In this document: one piece after another, positions 7,620 through 15,106 of the stretch
Layout: the number at the start of each line of letters is the position of its first letter
Position numbering within the stretch: the stretch's first letter is position 1
DNA from: a virus
Length of the DNA: 27,630 bases
Direction: 5' to 3' (one strand)
Virus record (IMG/VR): IMGVR_UViG_3300045789_000328
Location: 1-27,630 of that record
Program-made: the position numbers and the translations under genes
The notes under the pieces: generated by a model
Seen by the model: only the letters and a program-made list of their open reading frames with translations
What the model was told of the DNA's origin: nothing
Database searches by the model: none

Positions 7620-9773
7620 TTAGAGCTCGATTGCAGCTGCAGAAGCGCCACCAGTGGTGTCGCGAAGAGCAGCGGCCACACCGTTAACGTTCACGGTCTG
7701 GGTGATTGCAAGTGACTCGATACCAACCTTTGCGATACCTTCGAAGGTCTCGATGAACATCTTGTAGTCGTTGGTGCCGACTAGTGAAGAGTCGCGGATG
7801 ATACCTAGGTCTAGAGATCCACCGTCTAGGAACAAGAATGTTCCCTCGGCAAACAGGTACCAGGTAAAGGTATCTGGGAACTCAAGTAGAGCAGCGACGC
7901 CCTGAGCACCGAAGTAGGTTAGGTCAGGTGATGCAACTAGTGATACGTTGCTCTGAGCCAAGTAGCCTTCGATTTCAGACTTGCCAACTGCAAGAGTGTT
8001 GTCTCCTGGCATAGCAATTGCTAGGTCAGAAGCCATTGCGTCAAATACCCAGTCAGGAATGATTGCCTGAAGAGTAGTTGTAGGCGCAATACGGTGACGG
8101 CTGCGGTAAGCAACAGCTGCCTTGCGTAGTGATACTAGGAAGTCGCGACCGAAGCCCAAAAGGGTTCCAGAAGTAACTGCAGTTGAAGCTGCAGCAATCT
8201 TTCCTAGTAGGTAGCCTTCAGCTTCGCGTGCGTGCTGTACTAGAGCTAGCTCGTTGTGACGAGCAATCAACTCTGGGTACGCGCGAGTCATTAGGTTACC
8301 AAACTGTAGCTGTAGTGTCACAGCGTCAGTTACAGCAACTTCTTCAGCAGCAGCAGTAACAGTCAAGCTGTTCTTGGTTGCGGATGATGGAGATAGATCC
8401 ACAGCTGCAGTCCATACACCAACAGCGTCGGCATAAGTGTCAGCAGCAAATGACGGAGCGGTTACGAAACGAACGCCACCACGGTCTGCCTGGAACTTAG
8501 GAAGAGCGTCGCGAACTGGACGGTTAGTAGTTGAGCCGATTCCGAAGATATCGTACTTAACTTCTACAGGAGCTGCGTGCCCACCAGAAGCAACAAGAGC
8601 GGTGCTCGCGTTGATCTTTAGGGTGTTAGCTTCTGCATCGGTGCCTAGGAAGCGGTCCTCAGAGTACTGAGTAGAGAACGATGCAACAATGTGCTGCTCT
8701 CCGTCGCCACCGTTGACACGGCGTAGTGAGTGTAGACGCTTCTCCATAAGAGTAGCAACCTCGCTCAGGTCGTTAATGTTGCTACCCGCGCTGTAACCAG
8801 GGATGTCGGCGCCAGCAGTGATTGCCACTACTGGAGCTGTTGCTTCCTGAACTACAGGCTGACGGTCAGCTGGTGCCTCGAAAGGCTGTTCTGCTGCAGC
8901 GGTCACTGCCTGCTCCTTCTGCTCTTCTTCTAAGAGAGCTGTTGATGATTCAATGGTGTTCTCTGAGGAAAGCTCAGATACTTCTTCTACTTCTGATACT
9001 GCTTCTGCAGTCTCTTCGGTTGAAAGCTCTGTTACTTCTTCAGTTTCGGTCGATAGTTCGGATCCATCTACCTGAGTTGTTGATGCTTCTGCGACCTCTA
9101 CGGTCTCAGCGACGACTTCTGCGGAAACTTCCTCGTCAGCTGAAAGCTCAGCTGCTTCGGTTACTTCTGCGGATGCCTCTACGATGGCGTCAGCTTCGAC
9201 TACAGTCTCTTCGACTGCGGCCTCTGCCTCAACTGGAGCTTCGGCAACTGCTACTTCAGCAACTACCTCTACCTCGTCAGCGGAAAACTCTGCCTCTGGA
9301 ACGGAAACTTCTTCAGCGGATGCCTCAGGAGTGGTCTCGGAATCTGCAGATGCACTGATGGCCATCTCGTCTTCCTCTTCCTCTTCTTCAACTTCTTCTG
9401 TTTTCATTTCTGGTTCCTCAGCGGCTGGCATTTCCTCTGGAGTTTCCTCCATTGGCATGTCATCCTCTTTTGGCATTTCGTCTTCGTTCATAGCCATCTC
9501 TTCTCCCACGTCTTCAGCAGCACCCTTAACACGGGCAGTTGCCTCAGCGGCTCTGGTTGCAAGTTCTGCAGCCATAGCTTCGCGGTTACTTAGTTCGCCG
9601 CGAACGATGTCAAGAGAGTCTGCTAGTGACGTCATAGCATCAACTGTCTCAGGAGTTGGGTCTTCACCCTCAACCATTTCAAACTGACTGACAATATCTG
9701 ACTGAAGCTCGCCGAGTTGTTCATCGCCAAGCTCAGTGATAGTGTCTAGCTGAGTCTTAATTTGGTCGTACAC
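7620..9773 (-). CDS. Major capsid protein with fused acidic scaffold domain
   Basis: A 717-residue protein. Residues 1-85 are helical, like a delta/scaffold domain. Residues about 87-300 are extremely rich in Glu, Ala, Val and Ser, including an uninterrupted Glu run near 126-134 and recurring ELS units (ELSADE, ELSTET, ELSTEE, ELSSEN). Residues about 330-717 form the HK97-type coat part, with NINDLSEVATLMEKRLHSL, HAREAEGYLLGKIA and a C-terminal strand-rich domain (WYLFAEGTFLFLDGG, DYKMFIETFEGIAKVG). The scaffold is expected to be removed by the protease encoded just upstream; a likely cut zone is between about 300 and 330. The start is GTG at 9773, chosen because a perfect AGGAGG lies 4 bases before it and no other start is in range. 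The 717-residue length is about twice a plain coat protein. Confidence 0.88.
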   Translation of the reverse strand: MYDQIKTQLDTITELGDEQLGELQSDIVSQFEMVEGEDPTPETVDAMTSLADSLDIVRGELSNREAMAAELATRAAEATARVKGAAEDVGEEMAMNEDEMPKEDDMPMEETPEEMPAAEEPEMKTEEVEEEEEEDEMAISASADSETTPEASAEEVSVPEAEFSADEVEVVAEVAVAEAPVEAEAAVEETVVEADAIVEASAEVTEAAELSADEEVSAEVVAETVEVAEASTTQVDGSELSTETEEVTELSTEETAEAVSEVEEVSELSSENTIESSTALLEEEQKEQAVTAAAEQPFEAPADRQPVVQEATAPVVAITAGADIPGYSAGSNINDLSEVATLMEKRLHSLRRVNGGDGEQHIVASFSTQYSEDRFLGTDAEANTLKINASTALVASGGHAAPVEVKYDIFGIGSTTNRPVRDALPKFQADRGGVRFVTAPSFAADTYADAVGVWTAAVDLSPSSATKNSLTVTAAAEEVAVTDAVTLQLQFGNLMTRAYPELIARHNELALVQHAREAEGYLLGKIAAASTAVTSGTLLGFGRDFLVSLRKAAVAYRSRHRIAPTTTLQAIIPDWVFDAMASDLAIAMPGDNTLAVGKSEIEGYLAQSNVSLVASPDLTYFGAQGVAALLEFPDTFTWYLFAEGTFLFLDGGSLDLGIIRDSSLVGTNDYKMFIETFEGIAKVGIESLAITQTVNVNGVAAALRDTTGGASAAAIEL

Positions 9774-9872
9774 TGTACCTCCTAGGCCAGTTATTCTCGG
9801 ACGCGGATTGCGCCCTATTTTCAGTTAAGGCGAGGGACTCGACGCATAAAACGCGAGGCGCTCCACCTAGGG

Positions 9873-9900
9873 ATAATTTTACCTTACTTTTTAGGTAAGG
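9873..9900 (-). terminator. Small hairpin over the protease stop codon, weak terminator
   Basis: On the minus strand CCTTAC (9900-9895) pairs with GTAAGG (9887-9882) around a 7-base A-rich loop that contains the end of the protease TAA stop. The tail TAAAATTAT is AU-rich but not a clean U-run. It precedes the 117-base leader of the major capsid gene. Termination is possible but not strong. Confidence 0.35.
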
Positions 9901-12900
9901 AGTCGGAGCAGCTTGCTCATCTCAGACTGAACTTCACCCTGAGAGTATAAATCTGCACCCGACATGTAGGACCTCAGACTTTGAGTAGCTTCGTCTGCAT
10001 CCTTTTTACCGATCTTTGCCTCTACGCGGGTGATCATGGAATCAATAAGATCCTTGAGCCCAGAGGGTAAATCGCTAAACTTTAGCTTTTCTGCATCTTG
10101 ACCAAAAGGCAGTGGAAGGTTTGATATAACAGTCCCTAGCTCTTTCGCTGTAAGTCTAACATTCTCTAACGCCTGAGGGTTTAGAGCCTTAGCGTCTAGA
10201 CGGTCAATCATGCCCAGTAGATCCGCACTTGCACCAGCAGAAGCAGCATAGTCTCCGGCAAAGTCAAGCCCTTCGGCTTCTTCTGCCTTCTTTAGAGCCT
10301 TAGATAGGCCAGCTACTCCCAGGTTCTGCTTAAGACGAGCTAGGACTGTACGGTACTTACCCTTAGCATCACGTGGCTGGTTGACACCAGATACGTACTT
10401 AGGTTCACCGTTTTCGTCTAGATCTTCGCCAGAAGGCTGTTGCCCTTTATTAGCCTCTACTTCTTCAGCTGCTTCAATCTCGTCCTCGGTCTGCTGATCA
10501 GCGTCTTCCTTGGCATCTTTTAGCTCTTCGAGATCGGCGTCGGAGATTTCCTTGACCTTTGGAGCAGCAACAACTGCATCTAGTCTTGCTCGCATAGACG
10601 CTACTACTGCCTCCGCCTCGTAAGAGTCGGCACTCATCCACTGTGCGGGGACCAGTTCAAGATGCTTAAGAACTCTAGCCTGCTTAGTGATGTGCTTGCG
10701 GACTGCACGACGTTCTGATGACTTAGCTCTACCATATGCTTGGATCGCGTTTTTTAGGTCATCCACGTTGCGAATAGGGTACGCACCATCTGGCATTGCC
10801 TTACCATCTTTAGCAAGTTCCATGCGCTCATCTTCAGAAATCTTGGCTAGCTCAGCAATTGCTGCGGCAATCAAAGCCCTGCCACGCATATCAGCTGCGC
10901 TGGCTGTGATAGCTTGAAGGTTGGTTGCACGCATTACCTTTTTGGCTGCCCTGACACGTCCCTTGAGATCCGGAGCAGTGTTAGCAAGTTGCCCTAGTAG
11001 CTCTGCCTTGCTAGAGAGGATGTCACAAGACTGGCAGCGCATAGCGGCCATGTAACTTGCACCAGCGGCAACAAGTGCCAACATCTTTCCGCCAGCCACC
11101 ATTGCACGGGCTGTTGGGAATCCTGGAACGTTTACCTGACAAATTGCCACAAGCTCAAGAGAGCCCTCGATTGGACGCCAGTCTCCAGAAGGAGCTGATG
11201 CACGTAGAGCACGGATCTGCATCTCTTCTAGACCAGGTCGCAAGGAGCCCGCACACCAGATACCGTACTCGTCTTCGCCAACGTGAATGTCGGCAACTGC
11301 GGACGCGGTGTCATCGTAGTGCTTAGCAGCAGAAGCTGCGGATGCATTTAGAGGTGCGTGACCTCCAGCAAGAGTTAGCTGACCAACGGGTACGTCAGTA
11401 CCAGCTTCGGTGCGCAGGACTCCAGTGTGGAAGTATGCATACTTGCTACGAGAGCGAGGAGGCTTAGTTGCGCGAGGGAGCCCGATGTGGTTGACGCCCC
11501 ATGCTGCAATGTGGCCGTATACACGACCATCATCGTCAACAGTTAGAGGCGTAGGCCTTTCAAACTTAGGGCGATCAAACCAGTCAGATGGCGGGGTCAT
11601 TGGGATCTCGGCCTTTAGGAAGCCAGATGCCATGATTGGCTCGATATCCGCGAAGTCCTCCATGGACTCTTCGTATATGCCGTCTTCTGGAATCATGGTA
11701 TCCTCTTGGTCCCCTGAGTATTGTATAGAGATAGAGCATTCTTGGAATGCAGGCTTAGCTACAATTGTAGCAGCCATAATGCGAGCCTTGTTTATGGTAA
11801 GTTTATCCTTACCAATACGTCCGTTATCGTCATCTGCCATCTCTCCTTCTGGCTTCTTGTCTTCCATCGCCTCAAACTGGTCGAGATCTACAGAGACGCC
11901 ACGCAGGAAACCATTCTCCACTAAACGCTGTGCTTCAACGCCATAATGTCCAGTGTCAAAGACGCCATAGGCATTACCCATTCCGCCTTCAATTCTTTCG
12001 ACAAAATCTATACGTCCAACTACAACAGAACCGTCATGACCAGAGCCGGTCTTTATCTGCCACATAAGTGGGATCGGCAGCTCTCGGACGGTTATAGCAC
12101 CATCAGCAAACTTACGGCCGTCCCCAGACTCTAGCCCTTCGGGGACTAGCATAGGGATAGTGAACTTAGCGCCCATGTAGCCACTAGCAGAGGCAGTTAG
12201 GGTGACCTTTTCGCGAGCGTCAGCTGCAAGCGCAATCAGACGACTCTTTTCCAACATTGCATCTACCAAGTGCTGCTCCGTTTCGTACATGGTGGAGAAG
12301 TTTTTCTTGCCAGCGTTCTTGCTGTCACCAGTGTAAACACCAGTTACTTCCTTGTGGCGAAGCTGGCAGTACCCCTTTGCGCGTGGGCCCATGTACTTAG
12401 ACAGCTGACGAACACAGCGAGTCCAGTCACCAGGGGTACCCCAGCGGATCTTAGCGGCACCCTTGCCCTTGGTCCAGTAACGACGAAGCGCATCTGCATT
12501 GCCACGGTTGCGGTCTACGCCACCAGCAGCTAGTAGAGGTTCTACGACCTTGGCCCAGAAAATATCGAACTCATAACCTGATGCCTGCAGGGGGGCAGAG
12601 TTTTTATCGGTCTGTTCTAGTACATCGTTTAGGACTTCTTTAGTCTCTAACGGGACTACAGGAGGAGGGGTTGCAGATGTCAGATCAAGCAGTAGCTGAT
12701 CACTTCTCTGCCACTTGCCCTCTTGGCGCTCATAGATGACTGGCTCAGTTGACGTCTTGCTAGCAGGAACAAGTGCAACTACATCCATGACTGCACCCTT
12801 GTCGTCAGGGGAGACAATTGCCATGTATATAGGTGCTACGTCTGAGTCTTTAGGCTCATTGATAGCGTCTGTATCTGCTGCTGCAACTAGGGGGTCTACA

Positions 12901-14285
12901 GAGAAATCTGCGCCGTAGCGCTCTTTCATAAAGCCCTTGTCATACTTGGCTAGCCCGGGGGCTGTCTGCTGCTTGCCTTTAGTGACAGTGGCTATACGCT
13001 TATCCGTGTCACTGTATAACTTGTACTCAGCGCGTTCCTTAGCTACTTGAGCGGGGAAGTCTTTCATCAGTGCGCGAAGGTCTTTGTCCGTAAGTGCTGG
13101 GAGAGTTCCAGGGATCCTGGCCTTAGCAGTTCTAGGAGTACGTGGCTCTCCGAATATGCCACTAAGATCTAGAGGCACGTTGTCAGTAGAAGGCAGTATC
13201 GTTGGCCCATCTACGTCTTCTGGCGACTTTAGGTACTTGGCGTTAACCCCAATCACCTTTCCGCTGTCTAGACGTACATTTACCTTATCGTTGTCGTAGT
13301 CAATAGATTCAATTGTCCCGCTACCGCGCTTAGCATCGCCAGCAACAACAGTCTTACTTCCTACTTTTACAAACTTTCCGCCACCATCACGAGGTTGGTC
13401 TTTTGCCTTCTCAGAGAGGAATCCAGTGTCAAGCTTCCCATCGCCGTCTGCATCAGCAGAAGAGTCAGTTGTACCTGCTGCAGTTATTACACGGTCGATC
13501 ATTGTAAAGTCTTCTTCGGCTAGACCATAGGCCATTAGCTGAGTTTCTTCTGGGTCAATCTCATCGAGGAGGACTGGCTGGAACGGACGCTCTTGCATGA
13601 AAGCTGAGATAATAATTGCGGAAGACGGGTCAATCATGACGTGAGTCTTCTTAACCATGTCGTCTAGTTCGTCTAGTTCTTTGTCGTAGAAGTACACGTC
13701 ACCGTCAACGTTACCTAGGTCGTCCCATGACGAGCCGTCCCATAGGTAGACTTGTCCCTCAATCTCGATTTTATACAGACGATCGATGCCTGAGTTATCT
13801 AGACGTACGCGAGCCATAAATTCTGGCCCAACGTTTGGGTCCAGCTCATGCGCCATCTTAAACGATTCAATGTCCGAAGAGTATGCTGCATATTCGGGAA
13901 GGCTGTAAGTCTCTAGGCTATCTTCGTTCTGATACGCAACGCCGCCAGCAGCAAGGGCTTTCTGGTCTTCACGTTCTACAATTGCAGATGCCCAACGTTG
14001 TGCGGCATCTCCACCCCAGAGAGCCCAGGCAATGCGACCGTTAGATGGGAAGCCGTCTTCGCCTCTTTCGTAGCCCTTTGCCTTTTTATCTACTTCGTGA
14101 CGAGGGAAGTACTTGGCAATGTGACGAACCTTTTTAATGCCAACCTGACCACCCTTGGCTAGAGTACGTGCATTGCTCAGTCCGACAGGTGTGCCGCCAC
14201 GGTTAAATTCTTTGCGCCATGCAAGAGCCTTCTTGGCTTCTTTTTGGGCGCCACCAGGGATAGTGTACATACGATCGCTGCTCAT
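9891..14285 (-). CDS. Capsid maturation protease, 1464-residue multidomain polyprotein
   Basis: Several modules are visible. Residues 20-105: a helical basic module with RHIAKYFPRHEVDKKAKGYE and GRIAWALWGGDAAQRWA, common in actinophage proteases. Residues 299-355: RDGGGKFVKVG plus a KOW-like beta segment. Residues 572-662: a basic Trp-rich module (ALRRYWTKGKGAAKIRWG, KYMGPRAKGYCQLRHKE). Residues 690-860: a U35/HK97-type prohead protease, with probable catalytic His750 (GSGHDGS) and Ser798 (RGVSVD). Residues 910-1060: a module with DDDGRVYGHIAAWG, VGEDEYGIW and VNVPGFPTAR. Residues 1165-1215: a DUF6582-like YPIRNVDDLKNAI...RAVRKHI segment. The C-terminus is helical. It cleaves scaffold and itself inside the procapsid. 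The length is several times that of a plain prohead protease. The ATG directly follows the previous TAA, with GGAG ahead. Confidence 0.82.
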   Translation of the reverse strand: MSSDRMYTIPGGAQKEAKKALAWRKEFNRGGTPVGLSNARTLAKGGQVGIKKVRHIAKYFPRHEVDKKAKGYERGEDGFPSNGRIAWALWGGDAAQRWASAIVEREDQKALAAGGVAYQNEDSLETYSLPEYAAYSSDIESFKMAHELDPNVGPEFMARVRLDNSGIDRLYKIEIEGQVYLWDGSSWDDLGNVDGDVYFYDKELDELDDMVKKTHVMIDPSSAIIISAFMQERPFQPVLLDEIDPEETQLMAYGLAEEDFTMIDRVITAAGTTDSSADADGDGKLDTGFLSEKAKDQPRDGGGKFVKVGSKTVVAGDAKRGSGTIESIDYDNDKVNVRLDSGKVIGVNAKYLKSPEDVDGPTILPSTDNVPLDLSGIFGEPRTPRTAKARIPGTLPALTDKDLRALMKDFPAQVAKERAEYKLYSDTDKRIATVTKGKQQTAPGLAKYDKGFMKERYGADFSVDPLVAAADTDAINEPKDSDVAPIYMAIVSPDDKGAVMDVVALVPASKTSTEPVIYERQEGKWQRSDQLLLDLTSATPPPVVPLETKEVLNDVLEQTDKNSAPLQASGYEFDIFWAKVVEPLLAAGGVDRNRGNADALRRYWTKGKGAAKIRWGTPGDWTRCVRQLSKYMGPRAKGYCQLRHKEVTGVYTGDSKNAGKKNFSTMYETEQHLVDAMLEKSRLIALAADAREKVTLTASASGYMGAKFTIPMLVPEGLESGDGRKFADGAITVRELPIPLMWQIKTGSGHDGSVVVGRIDFVERIEGGMGNAYGVFDTGHYGVEAQRLVENGFLRGVSVDLDQFEAMEDKKPEGEMADDDNGRIGKDKLTINKARIMAATIVAKPAFQECSISIQYSGDQEDTMIPEDGIYEESMEDFADIEPIMASGFLKAEIPMTPPSDWFDRPKFERPTPLTVDDDGRVYGHIAAWGVNHIGLPRATKPPRSRSKYAYFHTGVLRTEAGTDVPVGQLTLAGGHAPLNASAASAAKHYDDTASAVADIHVGEDEYGIWCAGSLRPGLEEMQIRALRASAPSGDWRPIEGSLELVAICQVNVPGFPTARAMVAGGKMLALVAAGASYMAAMRCQSCDILSSKAELLGQLANTAPDLKGRVRAAKKVMRATNLQAITASAADMRGRALIAAAIAELAKISEDERMELAKDGKAMPDGAYPIRNVDDLKNAIQAYGRAKSSERRAVRKHITKQARVLKHLELVPAQWMSADSYEAEAVVASMRARLDAVVAAPKVKEISDADLEELKDAKEDADQQTEDEIEAAEEVEANKGQQPSGEDLDENGEPKYVSGVNQPRDAKGKYRTVLARLKQNLGVAGLSKALKKAEEAEGLDFAGDYAASAGASADLLGMIDRLDAKALNPQALENVRLTAKELGTVISNLPLPFGQDAEKLKFSDLPSGLKDLIDSMITRVEAKIGKKDADEATQSLRSYMSGADLYSQGEVQSEMSKLLRLLT

Positions 14286-14687
14286 TTATTCTCCAGGGAT
14301 CTTGTCGGCTTCTTCAGCACTGGTGTATTCTCCCGAGTTAACTAGTTTGCAGGTCTCCTCTAGGTCAGACCTACTGAGGTCTTCGCCTTTGGCCCACGAC
14401 TGAACTAATTCTATTTCCCAATCAAGCTCATCATCGGGAGAGATAGATACGCCACTTCCAGGAGTGTCATCTTCACTATCCCAGTCGTATGACCAGATCT
14501 CATAGTCTGCCGAGTAGTACTCTTGTAAGCTGTCGCGAGTACCCATCTCCCAGTCTTCACCCTTAGGCCTGACGGTGATACCGAAAATTGTGTACATAGA
14601 AACATATTCAACAGCTTGCGAGCCCTTGTTCACATAGAAGTAAATGGTAGGCTCCGCGGAAACGTCATACTCTTGCTCTTTAGCCAT
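14286..14687 (-). CDS. Small acidic protein, unknown function
   Basis: A 133-residue strongly acidic protein with no match I recognise. The N-terminal half is strand-rich and aromatic (PTIYFYVNKGSQAVEYVSMY, YEIWSYDWDSED); the second half is helical and Glu/Asp-rich. It starts at ATG 14687 with only a weak GAGAT-type ribosome site, and its TAA abuts the ATG of the protease polyprotein. It lies between the zincin/GNAT fusion and the protease. Its charge and size would fit an inhibitor, a chaperone or a DNA-mimic, but nothing in the sequence decides between them. Confidence 0.7.
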   Translation of the reverse strand: MAKEQEYDVSAEPTIYFYVNKGSQAVEYVSMYTIFGITVRPKGEDWEMGTRDSLQEYYSADYEIWSYDWDSEDDTPGSGVSISPDDELDWEIELVQSWAKGEDLSRSDLEETCKLVNSGEYTSAEEADKIPGE

Positions 14688-14752
14688 GTTAATCTGATCT
14701 CAATCTCTTAATTAGCTAGTTGGATCCAGCTATAAGTTTATCATACTAGTGT

Positions 14753-15106
14753 TTATAATGACTCGGCTACTTTTTTAAAGTAGTACTCATTATACCTGGG
14801 AAACGTAGCACATAACTTAGACAGCTGCTCGAGTGACATATCTCTTACATCAAGCGTGGAATTGTCGGGACCGTCTAAGGTGTCAATGCTGATGCTTATC
14901 AGGTAAAAGCTGTTGTCATAGTAGGTGTCTGCAGTGTCTCTAGGCGCGACTTCCGCTGATTCACGGTACTTTGCTAGCAGATCAGAGTCCAGCTTGTAGA
15001 AGTCGACTTGATCTTCTTCTGACCAACCGTCTATATCTAGTTCATCAATCTTTCGTGAATTGACAAAATCCTCGAATAGCTTTGCGTATTCTTGTCTATA
15101 GTCCAT
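14753..15106 (-). CDS. Small acidic protein coupled to the zincin gene, unknown function
   Basis: A 117-residue acidic, Tyr-rich protein with alternating helix-like (YRQEYAKLFEDFVNSRKIDE, EDQVDFYKLDSDLLAKYRE) and strand-like (NSFYLISISIDTL) stretches. Its ATG shares one base with the stop of the upstream metalloprotease ORF (TAATG at 15108-15104). There is no strong ribosome site of its own, so its translation is probably coupled to that gene. I recognise no family. The coupling suggests a partner, regulator or immunity role towards the upstream product, which is inference only. Confidence 0.7.
   Translation of the reverse strand: MDYRQEYAKLFEDFVNSRKIDELDIDGWSEEDQVDFYKLDSDLLAKYRESAEVAPRDTADTYYDNSFYLISISIDTLDGPDNSTLDVRDMSLEQLSKLCATFPRYNEYYFKKVAESL

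Noticed and set aside
8822-9687. Two plus-strand ORFs rich in Leu or Ser (178 and 167 residues)
   Set aside because: Both are antisense shadows of the Glu/Ala-rich repeat of the major capsid protein scaffold; the biased composition removes stops in the other frames.
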